Source: Rhodospirillales bacterium (GTDB lineage Bacteria; Pseudomonadota; Alphaproteobacteria; UBA828). From it: a stretch of 63,481 bases of DNA. The stretch lies in NCBI GenBank assembly GCA_028818855.1, contig JAPPMY010000004.1, positions 1 through 63,481 on the forward strand. Reading direction: 5' to 3'. How positions within the stretch are numbered: the first letter of the stretch is position 1; each line of letters begins with the position of its first letter. Positions 30,391 to 38,190 of the stretch are shown here, in pieces. The notes below the pieces were generated by a model, which did no database searches, was not told the DNA's origin, and saw only the letters and a list, made by a program, of their open reading frames with translations. The position numbers were made by a program, and so were the translations under genes.

Positions 30391-33300
30391 CTATGCCGCG
30401 ATCCCGCGCACGATCACGTCGACCACGGCATCGGCGGGGTTGCCGGCGCCGTCGTAGATGCGGATGCGCGTCGGGTCGTTCTTGCTGAGCAGGGTCCAGG
30501 TCCAGCCGGCGCCCACCGATTGCAGCGTCACGTCGAGGTCGGTCGCCAGGCGGAGGTCGTGCGGCACGATGCGCCCCTGCGCCGCCGTGCCCTGCCAGCC
30601 GGCGGTGTCGCGGTCGAGCAGCTTGCGGATGGCGCCCGGCGCGTGCGCGGACCAGCACAGGTGATCGAGGCCGAGCGCCTGCGTGCCGTCGCCGCCCACG
30701 CGCCAGCGGAGCTGCACCCACCGCCCGCTCACCGTGGCACCGGCGGGATAGGCCGCCCAGGCCCGGCCGGCGAGCGCGGCTTGCGTATCGGCGGCGCGGT
30801 ACTCGAAGGCGACGTCACCCGCCACGTCCGCCGACCAGCGCATCTCCGCGTCGAGGACGGCGCCGAGGTCGAAGGCGTCGCCCTCGTAGACGATCTCCGC
30901 CGCCCCTTGGCCGCCGTTGCCGGTGGCCCAGGTCTGCCACGCATCCCAGGTGGTGAGGTCGTTCCAGGTGTAGTCGCCGATGCCCTCCAGCGCGTCGCGC
31001 CCGTCGTCGGAGCGCTCGATGGTGGCGCCGAGCGTGCCCGGCCAGCCCGCGGCCGACGGGCATTGCCATACCAGCGCGTCGCCCTGGCGCTGCGGGCCCA
31101 GCTCGGCGACGATCCGCACGTCGCCCTGGGACAGCCTGCCGCCTGTGTCGATCGAGCGCGCGGCGAAGACCCAGACGCCGGCCGGCGGCTCGACCGTCTC
31201 CAGCGGCGAGGCCGTGAGAAAGCCCCGGTGCAGCGGCGTGAGCTGCTCCCACGCGAGCGGCGTGCCGCCCTGCGCGCCGTAGCGGATCAGCACGCCGGCG
31301 AGGTCGGCGTCGGCCGGTGGGGTCCAGCGCAGCCGCCGCGTGCCGTCGCCCAGCACGTCGATGAGGAAGTTGGTGGGCGGCCCCGGCGGCGCGAGCGGGC
31401 CGACGATCGCGTAGGTGACGGCGAACGGCCGGCCGCTCGGCGCGGCCTCGGTGCCGGGCGCCACGGTCACGCGGAGCGTGCCGGCAGGCGGTGCCAGCCA
31501 GCGGGCCGTGGTCTCGCCGTCCACCAGGCGGGCCACGACGCGCGCCGGGCCGCCGTCCGTGGCGGCGCGCACGACGCCGCCGCGCCAGTCGCCGGCGACG
31601 GTGAGCGCGGCCTCGATCTCGACCGCGAAGCCCGCGCCCACGCGCACCAGCGCCTCGGCGACGATGATGTCGAGGATGCGGGGCGCACGCGAGCGCGGCA
31701 CCGGCAGCGGCGCGGCGAGGTCGAGGGTGGCGGCCTCGTAGTAAACGGCAAGCTCGTCGATGGCGGTGAAGCGCACGCGCCGGTCTGTCGCGGGCTCGAC
31801 CGCGATGATGCGCGCGCGCACCGGCGGCAGGGCGGTATCGTAGAGGCGCCACAGGGTATCGAGCGGGCTCGCCTCCTGCGCGTCCGGCGCCTCCGGCAGG
31901 GGCACGTCGAGCGCGATCTCGGCGGTCTCGCCGACGACCCCGGCGGGCGCGGAGACGGCGGTCTGGTGCACGCGGCCGTCCGCCAGCCGAAAGAGCATCT
32001 CGCCGCCTGCGTCCACGTTGACCGGCCGGTCGAGGACCACGCTGGCGCCATCGCCGCCCACGAGCCGTCCGGCCTGCCCGCCGTCGATCAGGGAATGCGT
32101 GAGGTGCACCACGTCGCCGCGCACGAGCGACAGGCCCTCGGGCGCCATCTCCCACGAGAACCTGCGCCGGTGGTAGAGCTGGCGCGCGGCCTGCAGGTTG
32201 CACTCGGCCGCCGCCTGCACGCTGGAGGTGACGCCGTGCAGCGTGATCGTGGCCGTGCTCTCAGGCATGCCGGTGACGCCGGGTGCCAAGCGTCGCAGCG
32301 TGTTGAGCTGCCAATCGAGATCGGGCTCGATGTAGCGGACGGCGATCTCGTCGGCAGCGCGGCCGTTGGCGTATTCCACGGCGAAGGAGCCGGCGAGGAT
32401 ATTGCCGGGCGCGATCAGCGCCGTGGCCGGCCGCCCGGCCTCCTCCCACACCACGCCGAGCATGCCGGTCTGCCAGCTCACGCTCGCGCGCCCGCACTGC
32501 GCGATCACCGCCAGCACCTCGCCGTGCGTGATCGCGCGGTCGAGGACGAGGTTGCAGCCCAGGCCCTGCGCCGCGCACCAGGCGCCCCAGGCCTTGATCG
32601 ACTCCTCGTCGATGCGCGCGCCGTCGAGGCCGAGGCCGGCCACGAGGCGCCCTGCCACGCGCACGCCCAGCGCGTACCAGCGAAAGAGCCACGCCGGGTT
32701 GTCGGAGGGCAGGGGCGCGGTCCACTGCCGGCCGTTCCACGTCGGCACGCGCTGGCGCACCATCGCGGAGACGCGGTCGAGCCGGCCGGAGAGCTGGCCC
32801 GAGGCGCGGATGCGAAGCCCGAGCCGGGTCTGGCCCCGATAGTCCGCCGGGTCGAGCTGATAGGCGCGGAGCGCGGCCCACGACAGATCGTCGTAGACCC
32901 GATCGGAGGCATCCGGGTCGGCGGTGCGGCGAACGCGCACGGTCCATGCGCGGGGCGTGCCGAGGTCGTAGGCGAGCGTGCGGCGATAGGGCGTCTGCAC
33001 ATCGCCCGTGAGCGTGACCCTGCGGCGCGCCACGGGGCCTGAGCCGTCCGCCGGCTCCCACTCGATCTCGACCTCGACGCCGTTCTCGATGATGTCGCCC
33101 CGCTCGTTCACGCGGAAGATGCGCCCGGCCAGGTCGATGCCGATGCGCCGCGTGCCCCGGCCGGTGGTGCGCTCGACGAAGGCGGTGTCCTCCAGCGCGG
33201 CCCCGGCTTCGCTGTCGACGTTGCCGGCGACGAGCGCGATCTCGCCGTGCGCGTTGGCGAACTCGGTCTCGACCTCGTCGAAGGTCGCGAGCGGCGTGTC

Positions 33301-34026
33301 GCCGATGCGGAGGTCGGAGACGGCGAGGGAACCCAGGCCGAAGTTGAATATCTGGTGGAGGTACTGCTCGCCGCCCGCGACCTCGGTGTATTCGGCGGCG
33401 CCGAGATCGGGAAAGACGCGGTGCGCGCCGAGCACGAGCAGGAGCGGCGCGTAGGTGCGCGCGCGGTTGGCGCCGGCCGAGAGGCTGTAGAGCGGCTCGG
33501 CCGCGGGGCCGGGCTTCGGCAGGGCGGCATCCGGCCCGCGCGGGGGCGCCAGCGCGTTCACGATCAGCCCGCCCGCGACGGTGATGGCGGCGCCGGTGAG
33601 CGCCTGCGCCCAGGAGGAGGCGAAGAGCAGCGGCGGCACGACGATGGCGGCGACGAGCACGCCGATCTGGAGGATGGCGGCGAGCGGATTCTTGTCGCCG
33701 CCGCCGGCCAGCGCGGCGCGGAGCGTCACGATCTGCCCCTCGCGGAGCGGCGTCTCCGCCCAGGCCGCGCGCGGCACCGGCAGGCCGTCGATGGTTATTT
33801 CTGCGCTATCGCTTCGCTGCTTGAGCGCGATTGATCCTCCCGGCCATTCCTGCGCGATCAGGTCCGCCACGGTCGAGCCGGGGGCAAGGGCGACTGTGCG
33901 CAGCGCGCGCCCCTCGGCGGTCAGCGGGTGCGGCCAGACATCGGCGGAGACTCGTGCCACCGCCCTATCGCTTCGCTGCTTGAGGGCGGGCGTCGTGCCC
34001 GGCGCTTGCACAGGGCTTAGAGCCAT
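30391..34026 (-). CDS. Phage tail tip/host-specificity protein J-like
   Basis: This 1211-residue protein has an N-terminal small beta domain (TVADLIAQEW to EGQIVTLRAA), a hydrophobic segment (AAILQIGVLVAAIVVPPLLF, about residues 117-136), then the long tip-attachment region with fibronectin-like repeats (PPGPPTNFLIDVL, TRRLRWTPPADADLAG). It probably forms the tail tip that recognises the host. The ATG overlaps the peptidase stop. Two copies of the peptide ALKQRSD (residues 14-20 and 67-73) are encoded by palindromic elements and look inserted. Confidence 0.86.
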   Translation of the reverse strand: MALSPVQAPGTTPALKQRSDRAVARVSADVWPHPLTAEGRALRTVALAPGSTVADLIAQEWPGGSIALKQRSDSAEITIDGLPVPRAAWAETPLREGQIVTLRAALAGGGDKNPLAAILQIGVLVAAIVVPPLLFASSWAQALTGAAITVAGGLIVNALAPPRGPDAALPKPGPAAEPLYSLSAGANRARTYAPLLLVLGAHRVFPDLGAAEYTEVAGGEQYLHQIFNFGLGSLAVSDLRIGDTPLATFDEVETEFANAHGEIALVAGNVDSEAGAALEDTAFVERTTGRGTRRIGIDLAGRIFRVNERGDIIENGVEVEIEWEPADGSGPVARRRVTLTGDVQTPYRRTLAYDLGTPRAWTVRVRRTADPDASDRVYDDLSWAALRAYQLDPADYRGQTRLGLRIRASGQLSGRLDRVSAMVRQRVPTWNGRQWTAPLPSDNPAWLFRWYALGVRVAGRLVAGLGLDGARIDEESIKAWGAWCAAQGLGCNLVLDRAITHGEVLAVIAQCGRASVSWQTGMLGVVWEEAGRPATALIAPGNILAGSFAVEYANGRAADEIAVRYIEPDLDWQLNTLRRLAPGVTGMPESTATITLHGVTSSVQAAAECNLQAARQLYHRRRFSWEMAPEGLSLVRGDVVHLTHSLIDGGQAGRLVGGDGASVVLDRPVNVDAGGEMLFRLADGRVHQTAVSAPAGVVGETAEIALDVPLPEAPDAQEASPLDTLWRLYDTALPPVRARIIAVEPATDRRVRFTAIDELAVYYEAATLDLAAPLPVPRSRAPRILDIIVAEALVRVGAGFAVEIEAALTVAGDWRGGVVRAATDGGPARVVARLVDGETTARWLAPPAGTLRVTVAPGTEAAPSGRPFAVTYAIVGPLAPPGPPTNFLIDVLGDGTRRLRWTPPADADLAGVLIRYGAQGGTPLAWEQLTPLHRGFLTASPLETVEPPAGVWVFAARSIDTGGRLSQGDVRIVAELGPQRQGDALVWQCPSAAGWPGTLGATIERSDDGRDALEGIGDYTWNDLTTWDAWQTWATGNGGQGAAEIVYEGDAFDLGAVLDAEMRWSADVAGDVAFEYRAADTQAALAGRAWAAYPAGATVSGRWVQLRWRVGGDGTQALGLDHLCWSAHAPGAIRKLLDRDTAGWQGTAAQGRIVPHDLRLATDLDVTLQSVGAGWTWTLLSKNDPTRIRIYDGAGNPADAVVDVIVRGIAA
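33803..33828. repeat. Palindromic element copy A, in frame within the J gene
   Basis: Stem GCGCT / AGCGC around the 16-base core ATCGCTTCGCTGCTTG. Read on the coding strand it gives ALKQRSD. The same core occurs at 33960-33989 and, with one change, at 36231-36256. Stem bases differ between copies but stay paired. Confidence 0.7.
33960..33989. repeat. Palindromic element copy B, in frame within the J gene
   Basis: Stem CCGCCCT / AGGGCGG (7 bp) around the same 16-base core as copy A. It encodes ALKQRSDRA at residues 14-22 of the J protein. The full palindrome is 30 bases, a multiple of three. Confidence 0.7.
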
Positions 34027-34415
34027 CGGTAGACCCCCTCCAGCACGAGCGCGCGGCGGCCGAGATCGCGCAGCGGGTGAAGGATCGAGCCGGTGCCCCG
34101 CAGGCAATGGAGCACATAGGCCTCGCCGCCGACGGCGCACCAGATGCCGATGTGGTGGCCGATGCTGCGCCGCCTGGCGGCCGCCGCCATGAGCACGCCG
34201 TCGCCCTCGCGCGGCGTCTCCGTCGGTTCGGCGTAGGCGCCGGCCAGCGCTGCGATCTGCGCGTCCCACTGCCGCACGCCATCCCCGTGCGCCGGCAGCG
34301 CGATCTCGTGGCCGAAGCGCTCGCGCAGCACGGCAGCCACGAAATGCGCGCAGTCGTGCCGCCCCTCGACGTAGGGCCGGCCGACAAAGTCCTCCGCCCA
34401 GTGTTGCTTATTCAT
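34017..34415 (-). CDS. Phage tail NlpC/P60-type peptidase
   Basis: This 132-residue protein has the catalytic Cys in GRHDCAHFV (about residue 22) and His in SIGHHIGIWC of NlpC/P60 hydrolases. In tail modules, including gene-transfer agents, this protein sits just before the J-like gene and is thought to open the cell wall during DNA entry. ATG start with no upstream overlap. Its stop overlaps the J gene start by about ten bases. Confidence 0.82.
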   Translation of the reverse strand: MNKQHWAEDFVGRPYVEGRHDCAHFVAAVLRERFGHEIALPAHGDGVRQWDAQIAALAGAYAEPTETPREGDGVLMAAAARRRSIGHHIGIWCAVGGEAYVLHCLRGTGSILHPLRDLGRRALVLEGVYRWL

Positions 34416-34428
34416 GCTCCCTCAACGG

Positions 34429-34463
34429 CGGGCGCTCGCTCCGCTCGCTTGCCTACGCGCTTC
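34429..34463 (-). repeat. 35-base spacer repeat, copy 1 (inverted)
   Basis: Read on the minus strand it is nearly identical to 36753-36787 and contains the blocks GCGCGTAG and CGGAGCGAGCGCCCG. It occupies the space between the peptidase and DUF1833-like genes together with GC-rich flanks that also partly match. The remaining bases of that space show no gene. Confidence 0.6.
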
Positions 34464-34542
34464 GCGCGCGGCGCTGGCGCGCCGTCCGGGCCGCTGCGCG
34501 TCCCGGCCTTACAAGGCAACGGCCGAGTCCCGCGTTCGCGCA

Positions 34543-36213
34543 TCAAAACAACCCCGGCGAGGTCTGTGGATCGTGGCGGAGCGTGACGGCCGCGCCGCCG
34601 AGCAGCGGGTCGAAGCCGAGGCGCACGGTCACGCGCTCCTGGTCCACGTTGATGCCCGCCACGTCGAGCGTAAGCTCCCACTCGACCGGCGGGTCCGGCA
34701 CGGCGAGCATCAGCATCACGCGCACGGTAGCGCCGATGCCGCCGCCCGCCGCCTCGATCCACTGGGTGAGCGCGCGGCCCACGTTGTCGATGGCAAGCTC
34801 GGCCTGCGGCGCCTGGCCGGCGATGTCGTCGGCGAGTCGCGCGTCGAAGCGGAGCGCGACGTAGTCGCTGCCCTCGATCCGCCGATTGACGGTGTCGTTC
34901 ACCACGCGCACCGGCACAGGCACCGCCGGGTGCCGTATCTCCAGCGCCGTGACCACGCGGTCCACCGGCGCGGCCTCGCGCTGCCAGCGCTTGAAGAGCA
35001 CCTCGGAGGCGCGCACGCCCACCGCGGCCCGTGCGACCGCGCCCCCGGCCTGCACCCGGCCCCGGATCGCACGCACCGCGATGGGCGAGAGGCGGGCGCG
35101 CGCCAACGTCGCGCCGGCTGCAGCCACGCCACGTACCGCACGGACGCGCTGCACGAGCACTCTGACGCTCGCGCTGGCCTCGCCGGCCGCGGCCGTGCCC
35201 CGCAGCCTGCGGATCGCGCGCGGGACGCGGGAGACGCGGGCGGCGGCCTCCGGCGCACCGGCCTCGGCCAAGCCGCGCACCGCAACAATCGCGCGAGCCA
35301 CACGCACCAACGCGAAAATGAACCGATCGCCGTCGCCAATCCCGTCGAGCAGCGCCTGAAAGCCGCTGTCGATGGCGCCGAAGTGGATCATGTTGCCGCC
35401 TGCGCGCGCGTGGGCGCTTACGGCAATCGAGGCAACCCCGGCCAGGGTCTGAACATAGAGCGTGAGGTCGGCGCCCGCTCCGCCGGGGCCGAAATACGTC
35501 GCCAGGGACAACGCATCGTTGTCGTTGACCACCAGCATCGTGCCGTTTCGCCGGCGGATGCGGGTGATCGCGACCTCGCTCTCCCCAAGCCCCAGGTCGC
35601 CTTCGAGCAAGGCGCCCACGGTGCCGCGCGGCGGCGCGGCATAGAGCGCGCCGTTGGGACCGGCGCCGGCGCGGATCAGCGCGAGCACATCGACCTCGAG
35701 CCCGGCCGCGTCGAAGTCGGCGAGCGCGAGCTGCGGCACGCGGTCCACCGTGGCGACGGTCTCGGCCGCGCCGGCAGCCGCCGTGCCGCCGACCCCGCGC
35801 ACGATCTCTGTCACGCCATCGTCGAGCGTGAGCGTGAAGGCGCCGGACCGGCCGGTGAACCACGCATTCATCGCGGCGCCGTTGTCCGGCGTCCAGAAAT
35901 AGGGCTCGGTCGGGTCGGCAAAGCTGTTGTCGCCGTGGCCGGGACCCTTCAGCGTGACGGTGGCGCCGTCGCTGCCGGCGAAGGTCAGGGCCTCGTCATG
36001 GGTCTCAAGCGCGGCGGTGAACTCGGGTCCGGCGTCGAGCGGGGCGGCGGCCGCGCTCGCCGCAAGCCGCACCCGGATGCTGTTGCCGACGCGCTCGATA
36101 TGGCGCAGGTAGGCGACGCCCCCGCCCGCGACCAGGCCGGGGTCGATGAGCACGGCGCCGCGCCAGCCGCTTTCATGGCTGAGGCCGGTGAGGTCGAGGA
36201 CCTGCCGCGTCAT
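34543..36213 (-). CDS. Phage tail protein with C-terminal DUF1833-like domain and internal repeats
   Basis: This 556-residue protein has three parts. Residues 1 to about 290 form a beta-rich part with EPYFWTPDNGAAMNAWFTGR. Residues about 297-400 hold four degenerate repeats of 23-26 residues with core RA(I/V)-RG-x-A-x-AG. Residues about 415-556 resemble the DUF1833 tail family (VVNDTVNRRIEGSDYVALRF, RHDPQTSPGLF). By position between tape measure and NlpC gene it should be a distal tail/baseplate component. The Ala/Arg repeat block is unusual for a tail protein. Confidence 0.78.
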   Translation of the reverse strand: MTRQVLDLTGLSHESGWRGAVLIDPGLVAGGGVAYLRHIERVGNSIRVRLAASAAAAPLDAGPEFTAALETHDEALTFAGSDGATVTLKGPGHGDNSFADPTEPYFWTPDNGAAMNAWFTGRSGAFTLTLDDGVTEIVRGVGGTAAAGAAETVATVDRVPQLALADFDAAGLEVDVLALIRAGAGPNGALYAAPPRGTVGALLEGDLGLGESEVAITRIRRRNGTMLVVNDNDALSLATYFGPGGAGADLTLYVQTLAGVASIAVSAHARAGGNMIHFGAIDSGFQALLDGIGDGDRFIFALVRVARAIVAVRGLAEAGAPEAAARVSRVPRAIRRLRGTAAAGEASASVRVLVQRVRAVRGVAAAGATLARARLSPIAVRAIRGRVQAGGAVARAAVGVRASEVLFKRWQREAAPVDRVVTALEIRHPAVPVPVRVVNDTVNRRIEGSDYVALRFDARLADDIAGQAPQAELAIDNVGRALTQWIEAAGGGIGATVRVMLMLAVPDPPVEWELTLDVAGINVDQERVTVRLGFDPLLGGAAVTLRHDPQTSPGLF

Positions 36214-36230
36214 GCGCCGGCTCGCCGGTT

Positions 36231-36256
36231 GCCCTATCGCTGCGCTGCTTGAGGGC
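36231..36256. repeat. Palindromic element copy C, intergenic
   Basis: Stem GCCCT / AGGGC around a core differing from copies A and B by one base (TTCG to TGCG). It fills the gap between two tail genes and its last base is part of the upstream gene's stop codon. Confidence 0.65.
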
Positions 36257-36651
36257 TAAATCGCGCCGGCGGGGATGCGCACGACGACGGCGCCGGCGGC
36301 GACACGCAGGATATCGTCGGTCGACTGTTGCGAGACCGTGGCCGGATTGTTGCCGGCGTCCACCAGCCGGCCCCAGGCGCGCACGCTGCCGCCGGCGGCG
36401 GCCGTCATGATGGCGAAGTGCGTGGCGTTCTGGACCAGGCCGGTGGGCTGGAAGTCGACCGCCGCGAGGTTCTTGACCTCGCCGGCCGGGTCGGCGTTCT
36501 CGCGCCCGAGATTGATCTCCGCCCGGCCTGCGGCGGCGATCAGGTTGTTGCCCGCCGCCGTGGGGTCGGCCGTGGCAAGCGCGAGAAAATCGTCGCCGGC
36601 GTTCGCGATGGCGAGCACCGCCCGGTTCTGTTCCGCTTCTGCGATGGGCAT
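36256..36651 (-). CDS. Phage protein of unknown function (131 aa)
   Basis: Not recognised. The protein is small, Ala/Asn-rich and soluble (AIANAGDDFLALATADPTAA, NATHFAIMTAAAGG) with a beta-rich pattern. Its position among tail-tip genes suggests a structural tail component. The ATG at 36651 has a GGA-type ribosome site. The longer frame upstream is the antisense-like extension through the spacer repeat. The gene ends within a palindromic element. Confidence 0.7.
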   Translation of the reverse strand: MPIAEAEQNRAVLAIANAGDDFLALATADPTAAGNNLIAAAGRAEINLGRENADPAGEVKNLAAVDFQPTGLVQNATHFAIMTAAAGGSVRAWGRLVDAGNNPATVSQQSTDDILRVAAGAVVVRIPAGAI

Positions 36652-36752
36652 GGCTTCACAGTCCTTCCGTTGAACGTGAGATGGGCCGGGCCGCAGGCCC
36701 GGAGCGCGCGACCGCGCGTCGCACGGCCACGTGCGCAGGCGCACGATGCGCC

Positions 36753-36787
36753 GAAGGCGCGTAGCCAAGCGATCGGAGCGAGCGCCC
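36753..36787 (+). repeat. 35-base spacer repeat, copy 2
   Basis: Inverted relative to copy 1 at 34429-34463. It lies in a 160-base spacer whose other bases are dominated by GC palindromes (GGGCCGGGCCGCAGGCCCGG, GTGCGCAGGCGCAC). No gene is seen in the spacer. Confidence 0.6.
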
Positions 36788-36811
36788 GGCGCCTGAGGGA
36801 AATAGGAAGAC

Positions 36812-37186
36812 TCACAACCCGACGCCTTCGAGCGTGAGGGCCGCTTCCCACGAGCGCCGGCTGTCGCCGCCGACACGCGCCGTGTACTCGATTCCGCCCG
36901 CACCGCCGCGCACGCGGACCTGGTGCACGGTGCCGCTTTCCGGCGCGGTCCACGCGAACCAGCGGTGCGCGCAGTCGGCGGCCCAGGCGCGGAAGCGCCG
37001 GTAGTCGGCATCGTCTGCGAGCAGGGTGGTGACTCTGAGCGCCGTCAGCGCGCTCGCATGGCGACGCTCCTGGCGCACGAGGCCGTCGTCGAAGGGTGTG
37101 CGTTGCACGTTGATGTCGTCGGCGACGGCGTAGCCCTCCGCCTCGGTCGCCGCGTAGGAAGGCCAGACCAGCCCGCCGGCGCTCAC
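36812..37186 (-). CDS. Phage minor tail protein, unknown family (124 aa)
   Basis: This 124-residue protein lies directly after the tape-measure gene and starts at a GTG that overlaps its stop (GTGA). QRTPFDDGLVRQERRH, FRAWAADCAHRWFAWTAP and a final YTARVGGDSRRSWEAALTLEG show a compact beta-rich fold like small tail-adaptor proteins. The location corresponds to distal tail or minor tail proteins in siphoviruses. The family is not named with confidence. Confidence 0.72.
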   Translation of the reverse strand: MSAGGLVWPSYAATEAEGYAVADDINVQRTPFDDGLVRQERRHASALTALRVTTLLADDADYRRFRAWAADCAHRWFAWTAPESGTVHQVRVRGGAGGIEYTARVGGDSRRSWEAALTLEGVGL

Positions 37187-37959
37187 GGCACGCTCCCCAG
37201 CTCGCGTTGCATGGTCTGGCGGATCGGCCCGCCGCGGCGGATGTCGTCGGTGACGATGGAGACGACCACGCCCCGTGCATCAAGGCGCACCTCCCGGCTC
37301 ACCTCGCGCTGCGGCGTGCCGCGATTCTCGAAGTTGACGTGCACCGAAGGCGGCGCGATCTGCGCCCCGCTCGGAAGCACGGTCTCGCCGCGCTGCGCGA
37401 TGATCGGCACTTCGTCCGCCCGCAGCCCTGCGTCTCGCCGGACGCCACCCAACGCGCCGACCGTGCCGCCAGCGTGGAAGATCGGGGCGGAGCCGGCTGC
37501 CGCTCCGCCGCCCAGCACCCCGAACAGCAGGTCGCCGAGGGGCTGGGTGAAGAAGCGCCGCACCGCCAGACGGGCGAGATCGGCAAGCACCGAGTCGACG
37601 AAGCTGGAGAAGTCGAGCGTGCCCGTGGTCACGAAGCGGGCGAGAGCGGCCTCCATGCCGGCGAAGGCCGTCTCCGCCGCGTATCGGGTCTGATCGAGCG
37701 TGCGCTCGCTCTCCCGGCCGAGCGCGCTCAGCGAGGTCTGCAAGGCATCGATCCAGCTTGCCCCTGCCCCTCGACCGGGTGCCCGCTCGAAGGTCGCGGA
37801 AAGCTCCCGCGCCGCGCCGGTCGCGCCCGCGAGCGCCTTGTCCGCCTCGCCGCCGCGCCGTGCGGTATCGCCGAGGGTCCGGTTCAACGCGCCGATCCCG
37901 CTGAGAGCCTCGCGCATGTCCGCGCGGACCCGGAGCGCGAGGTCCAGATCACCGGGCAT
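37183..37959 (-). CDS. Short phage tail tape-measure protein
   Basis: This 258-residue protein is helical (ADMREALSGIGALNRTLGDT) in the first part, followed by the conserved tape-measure C-terminal motif TGTLDFSSFVDSVLADLARL and a Gly-rich end. It follows the tail chaperone genes as expected. It is much shorter than lambda H (853 residues) and near the size in gene-transfer agents, which predicts a short tail. ATG start four bases after the stop of the chaperone -1 frame. Confidence 0.83.
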   Translation of the reverse strand: MPGDLDLALRVRADMREALSGIGALNRTLGDTARRGGEADKALAGATGAARELSATFERAPGRGAGASWIDALQTSLSALGRESERTLDQTRYAAETAFAGMEAALARFVTTGTLDFSSFVDSVLADLARLAVRRFFTQPLGDLLFGVLGGGAAAGSAPIFHAGGTVGALGGVRRDAGLRADEVPIIAQRGETVLPSGAQIAPPSVHVNFENRGTPQREVSREVRLDARGVVVSIVTDDIRRGGPIRQTMQRELGSVP

Positions 37960-37962
37960 CGT

Positions 37963-38190
37963 TCATGTCCTCCGCTCGCCCGATGGCGGCTCGGTCGCCA
38001 CGCGCCAGAAAAGAACGATCTGCCGCCATGTCAGGCGCTCGCCGAGGTCGAGATGGCCGCACCCGTGGCCGGCGCGGACGAGGGTGTCGAGCACGCGGGA
38101 GAGAGCGACGGGCTCACCCCCCTCCCCCGCGCCCGGCTCGCCACCCGGGCCACGACGCGGCGCAAAAAAAATCCGCCGTTCGCCGCCCAC
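37963..38190 (-). CDS. Tail chaperone T-type extension, read by predicted -1 frameshift
   Basis: This frame overlaps the end of the chaperone gene and fills the gap to the tape-measure gene. Residues LTWRQIVLFWRVA resemble the conserved (T/L)WRQ(I/L) region of lambda T-type proteins. It has only a weak GTG and no ribosome site, so it is better seen as the 3' part of a G-T fusion made after slipping at 38163-38169 (T-TTT-TTG), giving about 192 residues. If translated separately it would be 75 residues. Confidence 0.6.
   Translation of the reverse strand: MGGERRIFFAPRRGPGGEPGAGEGGEPVALSRVLDTLVRAGHGCGHLDLGERLTWRQIVLFWRVATEPPSGERRT

Noticed and set aside
30520..33042. An 840-codon plus-strand frame opposite the J gene
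   Set aside because: Antisense shadow of a recognised tail protein, with Arg/Ala/Gly-rich translation and no motifs.
34464..36752. An invertible tail-fibre segment
   Set aside because: Inverted repeats are present, but no serine invertase or alternative fibre tail is found. Kept only as a question.
37963..38190. The 75-residue frame as a free-standing gene
   Set aside because: No ribosome site and only a GTG inside the chaperone gene. The slippery run and frame relation favour production by frameshifting.
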